From contig JANFAH010000033.1 of assembly GCA_024663395.1 (NCBI GenBank), forward strand, positions 646,530 through 710,529: a stretch of DNA of 64,000 nucleotides, written 5' to 3'. The position numbers and the translations under genes are program-made. The notes below the pieces were generated by a model that was given only the letters and a program-made list of their open reading frames with translations, had not been told where the DNA came from and did not search any database. How positions within the stretch are numbered: position 1 is the first letter of the stretch; each line of letters opens with the position of its first letter. Positions 23,350 to 35,934 of this stretch are shown here, in pieces. Origin of the DNA: Pisolithus tinctorius. Its lineage: Eukaryota; Basidiomycota; Agaricomycetes; Boletales; Pisolithaceae.

Positions 23350-24778
23350 TGAAGGACATGACGAACGCTCGTTCCAGGTCAACCGAGGCTCCCATGGACT
23401 TTCAGTTTACGTCTCGGCCTAGCAGTGGCTCGACGCCAGCCTGGGCCGTGCCTACCAATGGCGACCCAAGCACCCCGCGAAAACGTATGTGCTCTATCAG
23501 CGATTGTGTTTCAACCTGGGAGAATTCATCCATCGAAGGTCCTTTCCAAGATCTGGGCTCTGCGTCACCCGCATTCCCTGGATCACCTCTCACGCCAATG
23601 TTTGGCGAGAATCGAAATGTGCCATTCATCTTCGAAAGACGTCCACCTCAGACGAATCCTCCGCCGCCATGGGCCCCACCACCAAATTTCTCGCCTCAAA
23701 AAGTATTCCCTCAGCCACAACCTGCTCAGGAGCTTCGTGATGTTGACATGTCGGAGTTGAGCCCTCCGAAGCCTGATGAAAACGAGAAGGAAAATGGGCG
23801 AGCGGTCGCTACCGGTGCTATGAGAAGGGTGTTCAATTCGAGGCGTAAGGCGCGTGCCAAGATGCGTGATCATGCAGATGGCTCGAACGATGAAGACAGT
23901 GAAGACGACCGGGATAATGCTAGATCCCTGTCCCAAACTACGTCAACTCACTATACCCTCAACATGCCTTCAGCCTCCGCTTCTCCATCGGATACACCGT
24001 ATGTCCTGCTTGGGTGAGGATGGGCTGCCATTCCAGGCTTTTGCTGTTCTTGTATCTGATGGTGGCTCTCTAGCTATTTGCAGTTTTTCTTCAATCTCTC
24101 GCTGGTGCTGGTGTTCCTGTACCTGCTGGTGCAATTCATTCTTACGGTCCAGCGTGATGTAGAACACCGCATTTCGGAATATTCCATGGGTATGCAACTC
24201 CGCGCTGAACAGTCATCAGCCCTGCGTGCTCATAGGAGGCTCGCTCCACAGATATCGTTCAGGAGATTGGCGTTTGCGCTGCTCAATACAGAAATAATTT
24301 CTGCGGAACGAACCAGATCCCTGCCATGGCACAGCAATGCGCTGCCTGGGAAACATGTATGAACCGTGATCCGACGACGGTGGGTCGCGCTCGCATCGGC
24401 GCTGAACTAATTGCCGAAGTCGTAAATGGTTTCGTTGAACCTATCAGCTGGAAAACTCTAGTAAGCGTCTCATATGGACCTTTTGTGATAACTATTCTTA
24501 TCCTTCATGAAACCATTCCACAGGCTTTTACATTAACGTCCTTATCCTTCCTAACGTTGTTCGTTAACTCTTTATTGTCCCTTTACCGGTCACGTCATAA
24601 CCCAACTTCGCCCCCACCGCCCGCATCCTTGGCCGTCCCACCTGGTTTTCATCATGCTTATCTCCCTTTGGGTAACGCTCATTTCGCGGGATCTCAGAAG
24701 ACCAAAGATGACGAATCGTCAGAAGATGCACCTCGCAGAAGGCGGCTGGAAGGCGGGCAGGCCGTTAAAGTGAAGTGA
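23350..24778 (+). CDS. BRL1: Brl1/Brr6 nuclear-envelope protein
   Basis: Integral nuclear-envelope/ER protein needed for nuclear pore assembly and lipid balance. The N-terminal half is Pro/Ser-rich with a basic, acidic-flanked segment near its end. The conserved di-sulfide-bridge nucleocytoplasmic transport domain follows. Transmembrane helix 1 reads YLQFFFNLSLVLVFLYLLV (about 24075-24135), then LTVQRDVEHRISEYSM. After an intron, a Cys-rich lumenal loop contains AWETCMNRDPT and GRARIGAE (about 24340-24400). Transmembrane helix 2 (LSFLTLFVNSLLSLY) and a basic tail end at TGA 24776-24778. The start is uncertain. The ATG at 23211 opens the same frame only if the 52-nt GT..AG segment 23277-23328 is retained; if that is a 5' UTR intron, 23350 is the first in-frame ATG. 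Divergent from CLPP. Confidence 0.9.
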
Positions 24779-27700
24779 CTGATATAAATTCCGATCAAAA
24801 TCGACAACGTACTCTAGTACTTACATACAACAGCGTCATGCCAGGAACTACAGCACCATACCGTACTTATAGGTTTCTTTGCATTCTTCTAACCGTCGGA
24901 TGAATTACTTGCGGTAATCCATCATTTTCCCGGCATTCGGTATGCACATTGACAAGCGGGTTAAATATATACCCCTTTCTCTCTTCCGCCCTCCCTCCGT
25001 TTGCTAAAGCAACAGACCGTATAATTAATACAGAAACGACGTTGGTCAGCCAACGAGGACAGGCGTTAGCCTTGTTTTAGCATAGTGATGACGTATCTGA
25101 GTTCATGTAACGCAAAATCGTCACCATGCCTATAGTCGTATTTCGACGCCCCCGTGCAACGCGGTGTGAGATGCATTTTGGGTTAGCAGGAGAGTGGGGT
25201 GTGATAGGGGCGTGCATCATCCGCCATATAAATCCATTACTCAGATCGTAATGGGATCCAATCTGCCGCAACTTGCCACTGGTCGGATCCACTCAGGACT
25301 TGTCAAATTTGCGCCACATTTGTTATTGCGAGAGGGTGGGCAAGTTTACCCTAAAACCTCCTTTTACACTATTCTCTTGCAAGAACAGGTGCCATCGACT
25401 TCTCTAGCTTATGATCTCCACGGTACCACTATCGGAAGCCTCGAAATGCCGAGGCAACCTGATCAGGACATGCAGATGCCGCCTAAACGATGACCTGGCA
25501 GGTATAAAAGACATTTGATCAGTGCGGTGGTACCCCAGTGATCCTGCCACGGAACATGGAGGGAAGCCGTAGCATTAATTGTATCGCCCACTGCCTATTT
25601 GACGTTACCAGTTGGAAACGAACGCTTGGTGGGGACCTCGGATCACCGGTGCGACACGCAGCCCTCCAAGGAAGAAAAGGTATCGTCACGTAATGAATCA
25701 CTTGCACCCAGATGTGCGCAGCCCACGTTTGAGTGTACTGCTATTAACCCCGTAGCCTTTGTTCGTAACCTACCTTCCTACTAGGGGAGAGCGGAGAAGG
25801 ATCCAAAATTAATCGCCGCTGGCCGGTAACAGCCACCAGAGTAGCTGATCACCGGAGTGGGTGTCCGGTCCACAACTTTGGGGCCACGCCAGAAGCTCCA
25901 GGCGTTACGTCGTTCTGGTTGAAGGCAATACTGATCTTCCACGATTGGAATAGTATACTCACGAGTAAGTATTTACGTGGACCCTTGGACCGTCGTTGCC
26001 CGTGGCGGAGGCACCGAACTTGACCTTAAGTTGATTGTGGCGTACCTTGCCCACACACGTAGTCTCTGATAGTATATATATGATAGGGTCATTTCCAGGT
26101 CTTGCCTGGCTGCCCTGGTGTGGCAACTCACTCTGCGTGCTGTGTCATGAGTTGCCGATACGTATTGCGTACAAGTGATCATCCAGCGCACGTCATCGCA
26201 TGCACCGTACTAGTCAGGTTCGTGCATGGGAGTGTCCGTTTTACGACAACGGCATCGGTGCGGTACTCCCCGTGACCCACGCTGTTGCTAAAATGGCACG
26301 GAGATGGGGGTGTAAGGTGCTATTGTAGCCAGTTCAAATCAAAGATGTCGGCATTCTACCCTTTGAGTTTCGGCCGGACTCATTTCTAGAATGGGCTTTG
26401 GATTGGCTGACCTCCCCTTGGGTCTAGCCTCTCGCTTCTGGGGGACGCCAACGCAACGGTAGTAGCGCACCACCCCGATTAATTATCACTGATGCCGCGA
26501 TCGAGCGGTGCATGGATCGGAGCATGATTGAGTCCACGGTAATAAGCACCAACGACAAGCATGTGGTTGACAGTGATTTGGGAGTATCATTTTCATCGCC
26601 AGGCTGTCGTTCCTGATGTGACATTGACAGCTAACCCAGGGGGAGCTTGTCAGACTTCCACCGAGTTTATTTTGAAGGCTGAGTCTGGCTGACTGACAGG
26701 TCAGAAAATGAATGAGGGTCGGCAACTTACGGACGTGTATCTCTAACTGTCGTGCAGAGGGTGCTCCCCCTGCCTGCCAGTCAATTATTGACTGTCACTG
26801 CTGTGAACGTGCTGTCCATGCATGGCTTTTGTCGTAATCAGTGAGGATCAGTGCCACTGGATAGGTGCCAATTAGCCTCTTGAGGGGTTGACGTCCACGC
26901 GTTCAACAAGATGGATGTTGATAAGTTTCACAATCACGTGTTGCAGCCCTTAGGACGCAAGGCACGGCACAGTTGCGGAGAAAACAGTATGACGAGTACC
27001 CTCGGTACGTATACGTTGGAGCATAGCACAGCTGACTCTGCAGTCGCCGAGCGGATATGTGCGTGCGACTCTACAGGATTCTGCCTTGCCGTGTACTATG
27101 GGCGTCGGGGAATATTCGGGGATATACTCTTATTCCTCGCCGGGGTTGGGATTGACCAGGTGCCCGGACAGGGTCCAGTATACATAGGGCCATGCTTGGC
27201 GCACACCCAAGGGTCGTCCGCGGCAAAAAAATACGCTAAATGGTATGCCAAATAACCGTGTCAAATGGATTATGATATTGAAGTGATTGTCTAATGACGT
27301 TTACTCCAGGTAACCCTGAGAACGTAGGCGACGTGCGTATGTACCAGGGCATGCACTCCGTCAGACATAAAAAGTATACCCGGCATCACCGCATGTGGCT
27401 CCAAGAAGTGAACATTTGTTGCGAACCAGGTGCCGCCAACCATGTCCGATAGCAGAATTCAGTTGCCAACCTCTCACGCAATCAGGGACTGCGTACCACT
27501 GTGACTGCGGAGCAACAGGAACTAAAGCAAGGTCGGATTAGGGTGTGAGAGGGAAAACGATCAACACTCCCAAGGACGCAACCCGCCCGCATTTAGTTCT
27601 TTAACAATTGGGCATCAAGCCACATCTCCAACCGCAATCTATACCTGCATTTGAATTTGAGCAGACTCATCTCTTCCTTGACTCCATCGGCGCCGAACTC

Positions 27701-28703
27701 GTCCCCGCGTTTTCACTGCAGTTCAACCTCGGGTGTTGTCGCACTGCACTGCACCCAGTGCACATCAGGGTTCCGTTAGATCGGAAGGAAGAACACATGG
27801 GTGGGAGCCGTGTGCCAAGTTAGGGATGGAGTAAAGCAGAACAGCACGGTTATACTTAGGTGTCTGTAAACGGAAGTAATTCCGCAGATTTGGCGTTTCC
27901 AGCCCGCGGCGACACTGGTCATACACTCTAGTGGCTTCCACGGTCTATCTCGTGTAGCCTTGTAGAGCCATCTTCTCATCGCTTTGGGATGGGTCGGATC
28001 CGGAAACGGCGAAAGCTTCCGGTTTCACCACTTCGATCGACCTGTTCACTGGCGCCAGAGTGATTGAACGGGGCGCAACCTCGGCGGCGGTATATAATTC
28101 CCTTCCGAGACCAAATCTGGGTGACGCAGCTGCTGTGGGGAACAATGTAGCCATCAACAGGGGTGACCTGTGACCGTGCTTTTATGGGCGGCTATCCTGT
28201 GATTCATATAACATAGCTTGTCTGGATGGAGCATAAAAGCCACAGTGGGACTAGTGGGCCGGCTTTGCCCCGTTCTTTCGTGCCCAGTACGTGCCGAAGC
28301 TTAAGTCCCTGAATACCGGTATACGAACGTGGGCATTGAACGAGAACTGCGCCACATGATGTACGATGGTGATGGAAAGGCTGATGGTGGCATGCTGATT
28401 ATGCTAGACTGACACGAGTTCAACTGACGAAATGGGCGTCTGGAAAACAGTTAAAACATGTTGGTGCTGGTAAGCAGGGCAAAATGGAAGTGATGAAATT
28501 TGATGGATATGGACACACAACAAAGTGATGCAGGGTCAAGCGTTTGATAACATCTAGAATTAAATGCTCCCACCAAGATGACCACCCCATCACTGAAGTT
28601 AGATTTACCGGAAGAGAAATATGGAGATATCACGATGGCACGTGTGATCTAGGATGAAGATGTGCAAGCAGAGCTCCAGGAGAGTCCTACCACGGAGTCG
28701 GTG
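24779..28703. other. Gene-poor region
   Basis: About 3.9 kb in which I find no supportable gene. Reading frames reach at most 114 codons (26911-27255, +), with no domain or consistent splice pattern. The first 200 bases are presumably the BRL1 3' flank. Several TGACA/TGTCA words are clustered at 26620-26710, similar to the cluster upstream of CYC8. No terminal inverted repeats or polymerase/transposase remains were recognised. Confidence 0.4.
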
Positions 28704-29122
28704 TCATTTTCCTTTCGCCGCTCGCGCAGCAGCTTCCTGTGCGGCCTTGATTTCATCGTTCTTCTGTATATCCAAATTCGTGCACGGCCAGTAGGGATCA
28801 AAAAAAACGATCAGTCTACCAAGAGTAAAGAGGAATAGATAGAGTCTGGGCATGCCTTTTGCTTGGCCCTCAGGATCTCTGCGTCACTGTACGGAATGGG
28901 GAATGCATTTAAATAGGGTTGATAAGGGCCGTGCGAGGGTGTGCTTACGCCTCCTTACGCTTTGCCAGAGCCGTGCTACTTTCCTTTGGCTTCGACTTGT
29001 TCATGGCGGCCTGCTTCTTGGCTGCCTTCGCTCGATCCATTTCTCTCTGGTTGCCTCCTGAAATTTTTGGCCAAATCCGTCAATGGATTCAGGAGGGACT
29101 ATAGACGAAACGTACGGGTCAT
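28704..29122 (-). CDS. SERF/4F5-family small basic protein
   Basis: A 68-residue protein of the 4F5/SERF family, small charged disordered proteins linked to nucleic-acid binding and protein aggregation. Four exons are inferred: 29122-29116 (ATGACCC), 29057-28949, 28886-28856 and 28763-28704. They give an open frame of exactly 69 codons. It begins MTRGNQREMDRAKAAKKQ, the family signature, continues KRKEADAEILRAKQK and ends QEAAARAAKGK. The third intron must begin with GC (AAG then GCATGC) to keep the frame, so it is a GC-AG intron. The micro-exon start and short length mean automatic gene callers may miss it. Family match is strong along the whole length. Confidence 0.88.
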
Positions 29123-30394
29123 GTTAGACAGTGGGTAATGTTACAACAGCGACTACAGCGATATGGTGGGAGAAGCCCTTGTGCCAGCCTCATCGTGGAA
29201 GACGACACCTTCGAGCGCCCAGGCAGCCAAACATGCGCAAATACGCCTTGTTAAACCATTTTGGAAGGTGTTCTGGAAGCGCTGAGCCACGCTACTGTAT
29301 ACAGGATGAGTGGAGTAATGATTAAAAGTGTCCGCCCCAACTGAGGAGGGTTGGATCCAGAGAAGCATTCCAAAGTTAGGATAGGATGTCCTATGGCCTC
29401 CGTCGAAGAGTGTTGAATTCGCGAATGCTATCACAGCAAGTTGATGTGGCTGATGTGCTTTGTCCTGTACTAATCATGTAATAGAAGGGCTGTTACTATA
29501 ATATGGGCCGTTCAACACGCTATACTCATTGCAGCGATCATCCGAACGTTTCACTTCTTCCCCAGTAAGTCTCGCCCCTCGTGTAACTACTTACCGCGTC
29601 CAGCGCAGGGAAGCCACACCTTCGGAGCTACTTTTCCATTTTCTTTGTTCTCTCTCCTTTCACACATACCTATCTAACACGGATCTTCCCATGCCTCCTA
29701 AAGCATCCACACATCACCCACGTGTATCATGCTGTGCATCCTGGAATTTTGGAGGACGGGAATGGGTAATAATCTGTGTTGTGTGTGTATATGATGACGG
29801 GTCGCTGACAGAGACACAACTGGAATGATCTCACACGGATCCTTTGTCGATCAGATAACGACGTCCGATTGTCAGCACGTCGTGACTGGTGTAACAGCGT
29901 TCGGAACGCTTTGCTCCGAAAAGGAGCGCGACGGTCTCTCTTGGGAATCATGATCAATGTGACATGTGTATGTTTCTGAAACCTCCTGTACTTGGGAAGT
30001 CCTTGTGAAACGCCATCGACGTCGATCGAAAGCAGCGGCGGCAATACTTTGCAGTGCCTGCTCGTACGCCAAGCGCAGTGTGTCAAGGTAGTACATTTTA
30101 GCTCGGATAGGGCGTTTTTGCAAATCGGACGGGATTCAATAGTTTCATACTCATCAAACGGTTTACTTGTCAACTAGAAGGTCTTTAATTTGCTTGCGAT
30201 CATCAAGCCTGTCGCTTCTACTGTCAATCTGGGCTTCCGCGTCACTGGGGTTGACAACGTTGAACGTCGAACGTTGAGGGAGTGTGATCGATTACACGAG
30301 TGTTACAGGCCTAATAATACGATCCTATTACTACTCGTAAGTATCTCAGGGGGCGAGACAAGTGTGCTTCCATATGAAATGCTTTAACCGACAC

Positions 30395-30564
30395 CTGTCA
30401 TCTGTCGGCGACCCCTGTCAAAGCTGTCAGGGAGACTCTAATTTTTTTTTTCCCGCGGAGTTGGGTTTATTAGCGAAGGTTGTCAGATGGCAGGGGGCCA
30501 GGTGATGGATTTAGACCTACAGCTTAGTAGTACTGTGACCGCCGGATGCTGTCAGATGCTGTCA
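30395..30564. promoter_or_regulatory. Cluster of CTGTCA sites
   Basis: CTGTCA occurs at 30395-30400, 30415-30420, 30424-30429, 30549-30554 and 30559-30564, with TTGTCA near 30480-30485. TGTCA (complement TGACA) is the core bound by TALE-class homeodomain proteins, which in basidiomycetes include mating-type regulators. Six hits in 170 bp, about 1.1 kb upstream of CYC8, look non-random. Role is inference only. Confidence 0.3.
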
Positions 30565-31574
30565 TGGTGCGTTTTTGTTCCTTACGGCTACGGCAGCAAG
30601 CTGGAGTCGACTAACTCCGCCATCTTTCGATCCGAGATGGAGGAATGCATTCGAATGAATAGCTGGTGTGTGTATGTGTGTGTGGGAGTCCAGTTCGCCA
30701 CCCCGCAAATTCCCCACGTCACGCGGCCGCGGGTGTGTGCGAAGTCACCACACTGGGTGACGCCTAAAATATGAGCCACATGGCCGTGTTTCTCCGTTTC
30801 CTAAACAAAGAGGTGCGGCTCGGACCGGTGGCCGTAGGGAGAACCCTGACGATCCCTCTCAATCTCCTGCGCGTCGAATCAGAGAGAGGGGATATATAAA
30901 GAGGCTCATTATCTGCGTATATTGCAACTGTGGGCGGTCGCAGCCATTGAATGATGACATGAGGTCGTGAATGAGGGTGATCGGGTACCAGGTGCGCGCG
31001 CGATGACATCGTTTTAGCTGCGTGTCGGAGCGAGAAAAAAAGAAAATGGAAGCTGGATACATAAATGAACTCGGAATATGCAATGCGATAGCCTCATCAT
31101 ATCGGGGCTTTTCCAAAAGCGAAATAACGTTCCGCTGTCGCCCCATCTATCCGCTCGATTGATTACTATTAGGCGGTTGTTGGCAACAGGGACAGGGTGA
31201 AGCCTTTTGAACGGAGATCTCCCGGGTAATTGCAATATAAGGTGCCACGATAGTGCGGAGGCCGTCCGCGTGCTCCGAAGAGTCCGCGCGCGAGAGTGAA
31301 AACTGCCAATTAGTACCTGATCACGATACTGACGTAATGGATCCAAGAACGAGAGGGTGAGCCGATGGATTGGTAACCCGCTATGCTAGATTGTCTGGAG
31401 GGTTCATCGCCTCCGAGATCTGAGATCTTCCGTAATAGTCCCGAGGTGGGCTCGGCAACGCACCTTCTGATCTCTGATCGTGCGACATCGACTGGGGAGG
31501 GGGCTTAGGACAGCTCACACACACATGCACACCCAACAAGGGTCGCTGATGTCCTTGTTTCTCTGACTCCGCAG

Positions 31575-31583
31575 TATATATAT
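31575..31583 (+). promoter_or_regulatory. TATA-like element of CYC8
   Basis: TATATATAT lies 61 bp upstream of the CYC8 start codon and is followed by a C/T-rich leader. Position and sequence suit a fungal TATA box. Confidence 0.45.
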
Positions 31584-31643
31584 CTCCATCCGAGAACGCT
31601 TGTCAGCTTTCTCTCCCCCCTCTCCTCGCCGTCCCCACCAATC

Positions 31644-34600
31644 ATGTCCCACAGACGACAGCCTGATAGGGACGTCGTCCACCCCCATCCTCACGCCCTC
31701 GTCACCCACCCGCCGCTGCCCCCCCCGCCCCACCTCAACGGTAACTCCACCGTTCCTCCCTCGACGCCAGGCAGCATCTCAAATGGCTCCAACCACACCA
31801 ACACAGCATCGGCCCAACTGGTCTCGCCAACCGTTGTGCCCTCCACTGCCCCCCCTCCCAACGGGGTCCCGACCAGCACCATCCACAAGCTGGCCCTCGC
31901 CAACGAGCAGACCTGGTTACTAATCGGTACAGGGAAAAGCTTCTTCCTCCGAGATAAGCGGTCGTTTAAGTTATCTCTTTCTCAGGGCGCGTCGCTGAGC
32001 AAATGGGCGATCTGGAACATGCCATCACCGCATACGAAAATGCTCTGCGGCATAACCCGCTCTCCCTTTCTGGCCTAACTCAGGTGGCGGGAATAGCTCG
32101 AATCAAAGAGAATTATCCGAAGGTATGTTTGCCAGTTCGACCTTTTCTCTTTTTCCCCGAGGATCTCTCCAGATCTCAGATTGACACATGGCTGACATCA
32201 TCTTGCCCTTTTCAGGCAATTGAGTATTTCCAGCGGGTGCTTCAATTACAGGAAGACAACGGCGAAGTATGGAGTGCATTGGGTAATCGCTCGCTTGTCA
32301 CCGTATCAACACCCTGTCTAATGTCCCGATGGGGATCTAGGTCATTGCTACCTCATGCAGGATGACCTCCAGAAGGCCTACTCCGCATACCAACAAGCTC
32401 TTTATCTGCTTCCAAATCCCAAGGTACTGCCGCTCGTCACCTGCCACATCACTACCCTCTCTCACACACTCACAGGAGGATCCAAAACTATGGTATGGAA
32501 TAGGCATTCTGTACGACCGCTACGGTTCTTTGGATCATGCCGAAGAAGCCTTCGCTTCTGTTCTCAAAATGGACAAAGGTTGGCTCTTCCCCCCTCTGCC
32601 CTGGCAATTTGTTATGTACTGATGCAGAACTAGACTTCGACAAGGCAAACGAAATCCTGTTCCGCCTCGGCATCATTTACAAGCAACAGGGAAAATACGA
32701 TGATTCCCTTGGCTGCTTTGACCGCATCCTTCGCAATCCTCCCAGTCCCCTCGCCCATGCCGACATCTGGTTCCAAATTGGCCACGTTTACGAACAACAA
32801 AATGAGGTAAGAGCGCCCTCTCGCATGCCTTGCGTCGTCGACACTCACCTCCCTTCCTCAGTATGCCCGTGCGAAGGACGCTTACGAGCGTGTAGTTGCT
32901 GATAACCCTGTCCATGCAAAGGTTCTCCAGCAGCTCGGCTGGCTCTACCATCAGGAAGGATCGTCTTTTCAAAACCAGGAACTCGCTATCCAATTCCTGA
33001 CCAAGAGCCTCGAAGCAGGTTCGTCTATGACGTCGACTGGCTGCGAGCTTCTACTAACTAGTATCCCAGACTCTTCGGACGCCCAGAGCTGGTATCTCCT
33101 CGGGCGAGCGTATATGGCGGGTCAGAAGTACAACAAAGCATACGAAGCTTATCAGCAGGCTGTCTACCGGGACGGCAGGAACCCTACCTTCTGGTGCTCG
33201 ATCGGCGTCCTTTACTTCCAAATCAACCAGTTCCGCGATGCCCTCGACGCATACTCACGCGCTATCCGAATCAACCCGTACATCTCTGAGGTGTGGTTTG
33301 ACCTAGGAAGCCTGTACGAGAGCTGCAACAACCAGATCTCTGACGCCATCGATGCGTATGCTCGTGCCGCCGAGCTCGACCCAGGCAATCTTGTTATCTC
33401 ACAGCGACTGCAGTTGTTGAAGAATGCCCAAGCGACTGGTGGTCAACTGCCCGCTGCCCCCGGTCCACAGGACGTCCATCCGAATGCCTATGCCAACCCC
33501 TCCACACTTCCGCCAGGCCTGAGTGGCCCTCCGCTCCTTCTTCAATCGACTTCCACCCGCCCCCTACTTAGGTCCGACTCTAGAGGTCCGGGCAATAACG
33601 ATAGCCTTCATTTGCCCCCGCCTCCTGTGCCCGTTAGCCGTGCCTCTCCTCCATTTAGGGGTCCCCCCCCTCCTGTTTCCATCGACGAATCGCGGCATCC
33701 CCCCTCTCATACCCCGCTTGCCCCCATGGACGTCGATCGCCCCCATCACCGCGACTTCTCTGGCCCCTCCCGGGATGGTGTTGGTCGTGGCCCCACTGGT
33801 CACCCATGTCTCTTGCTGCACCACCCCGTCCCGCAACAGCAGCTCCCGACAGAAGAGCTGCGGTCTTCCGCCAACCAGGATCTGGCACAGCACTCGGAGT
33901 ACTTCAACCGCCCTCTACGTGTCCCTTCGGGATCCGCCTCACCTGCTCCCCATCCTGCTCGCCCGCGCTCTCCTGTCTCCACCTTCCCGGCTTACCCTCC
34001 TCCGAGTCGTCAGCCAATCGGGCCGGCTCAGCCGAGCATTCCGGCTTCCCAGCGTACGCCGCCTTCGTATCCGCGTGAGCTACGTGCAGCAGATCGCGAT
34101 ATGGCCTGGGATCGCCGCGGTCCTCACCCGGAGCACCATCGTGACTGGGAGGATCGCGACCACCGCGGACGTTCTGAGTATCCGAGCCACCCTTCGCAGC
34201 AACCTTACTACGCCTCCCGCTCCCCAGGACCTCGCCGCGCCCTAAGTCCCATGGAGACGTCGCCTCGCTCTGCCCATCACTCGCGGCCTCATTGGGACTC
34301 GAAGCCCCCCAGTGGCCCGTCCCATCAACCCCTCGGTCCTCCCGAAAGCGGGCACTGGCGCTACGATCCCGCCAGATTCGACGCGCGCGAACGTCCGGTG
34401 GAGCGAGACGTGGAGTCGAGAAGGCACTCAAGTTCGGTTGTCAACTCACCAGAGGCCGTACCTCGCGTTCCGCTTCATACAAATATTCGCATGTCTGTGT
34501 CTCCAGAGCCATCATCAGCCGACTCGAAGAACAGGAGGAAGCAGCCGCAACCGACGAAGGACAAGGATTCGGACACGCAAAGTATCGGTGGGTCGATCCC

Positions 34601-35501
34601 TAGTGATGCCCCGAAGAGGAAGAAGCGTCAACGTCGGGCCAAGGATGACTCTGGCTTACCCGCTAATCTTCCTGCGTCGTTCAAGGTTCCTTCATTCTCA
34701 GCGAAGGATGGACAGGACACGGCAAGTTCGAGCGGTTCTGGTAATCGTTCACTACAGCCGTCTCCGACTAGTGCCACCCCTCGCCTGCCGTCCCGAGTGG
34801 TAGATGAGGATTATGATGAGGGTGTTGCTGATGCGTTAGTTAACTTGTCCCAGACCCGTCCTGCCGAGCAGTCGGCTTCTGCGCATGACAACTACAATGC
34901 GACGATGCACTCGCCGACGCTGTCTAATGCAAGTCGCCACACCGTCAATTCGCCACGCGATGCCGCCCCTCATCGTCGATCTACGTCGTCCTCCAACGGT
35001 CCTTCACCTGCTTCGTCCGGAGCGTCGTCCCTCAAGCGGCCACTCAGTCCCGCGACGGAGGAAACAGACAGTAAGCGCACTCGAGTCGAGAGTGTGAAGC
35101 GAGGTAGCGGTTCGTCTTCTGGACGACACACCCCTGTTCCATCTCGCTCGTCTCCCTCCTTCCGCATGCCGCCTGCATCACATTCGCCCGATTCTCATCC
35201 ACACAACGAGAGTGCGCTTTCTACGTTCCCGAGTCCTCCCAAGATTGCGGTACCTTTCCCTCCCCACCCGCGACCTATTGGGGCGGCGGTGATGGCCCTG
35301 CCACCCATTGCTACGCTCTCATCTTCATCGACGCCCTCGCCAACGGATGACAGGATGGCGGTTGATCGTCGCTCCATCACGCCTCCATCGAGAGGCAAGC
35401 TGTCGGAAGTGATGAACCCCGCTGCTGATTCGCCTGGTGCTCGACCCGTTGCATCTTCACCCCGCGCCCATGAGAAGAAAGATTCACCGTCCTCCGCTTG
35501 A
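31644..35501 (+). CDS. CYC8: General transcriptional corepressor Cyc8/Ssn6
   Basis: TPR-protein partner of Tup1 in the fungal Cyc8-Tup1 corepressor, recruited to promoters by DNA-binding repressors. The ATG at 31644 opens a Pro/Ser/Thr-rich leader. About ten tetratricopeptide repeats follow across several exons, including GDLEHAITAYENALRHNPLS (about 32005-32062), YFQRVLQLQEDNGEVWSALG, QGKYDDSLGCFDRIL, DAYERVVADNP and DALDAYSRAIRINPYI (about 33240). The repeats end near 33420. The large last exon (about 33065-35501) then encodes a long disordered Pro/Ser/His-rich tail with basic patches such as KRKKRQRRAK (about 34610). Eight or so short introns lie in the TPR part only. The tail is open in other frames because it is GC-rich; those frames are shadows. 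Confidence 0.95.
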
Positions 35502-35934
35502 GCGTGATAAATATGTCATTATAACATCCTTTGGCTTCGTTCGATATCTAACGTGTTCACGACTTCGCTCATGTCCCAAAAGTGTTTTATTCTACAGCTT
35601 GGCTTTCTATCTATCCGCATAAGAACGCACTGCATGTATATGTATCTCCATCCATAAGAATTATAGATATCCACACATTGTTCTCCGTTCCTCCTTGTTC
35701 CATCATAGTTCGTTTTATTCATCTGTTAGGATGACCGCACGCGGTCCGGATGCTGCATGCCTGTTCCCACGCTTGCCAACGGGTCTGATTACAACTACCA
35801 GGCTTCTCAGGCTAGTTTCTGACAGCTCGACACTACTTCTCTGAACCGCGACAAACTCAAAGTCAACCGACTCGCTGCCGTGCGAAATTGATACGGGTCG
35901 CGCTTTCTTCACTAAGCCCTCCAAGGAAATTTGA
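35502..35934. other. CYC8-ERF4 intergenic region
   Basis: The first 200 bases are AT-rich with several TATGTAT-type words, consistent with the CYC8 3' UTR and polyadenylation signals. The remainder is presumably the ERF4 promoter. No separate gene is supported. Confidence 0.35.

Larger units (their letters stand above)
29123..31643. other. Intergenic region upstream of CYC8, with weak coding traces
   Basis: About 2.5 kb. The minus strand near 30290-30175 holds a frame ending DDRKQIKDLLVDK then TAA, and another near 30110-29990 reads YYLDTLRLAYEQALQSIAAA. Both look protein-like but could not be joined into a gene or tied to a family. The right part (about 30390-31640) carries a TGTCA cluster, and a TATA-like TATATATAT lies at 31575-31583, about 60 bp before the CYC8 ATG. 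The region probably includes a long CYC8 promoter. Confidence 0.35.

Noticed and set aside
26911..27255. 114-codon plus-strand ORF
   Set aside because: Isolated, without motif, splice sites or similarity to anything I recognise.
29727..30173. Ribosomal protein eS10-like start (MIPKRDRRA) on the minus strand
   Set aside because: Only about nine residues resemble eS10; what follows diverges fully and no downstream eS10 exons exist.
29560..30400. A multi-exon minus-strand gene ending RKQIKDLLVDK
   Set aside because: Protein-like fragments exist in different frames but no splice pattern links them and no family was recognised; left as weak traces.
33523..34245. 240-codon overlapping plus-strand frame inside CYC8
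   Set aside because: Shadow of the GC-rich, Pro/Ser-rich CYC8 tail; low-complexity in all frames.
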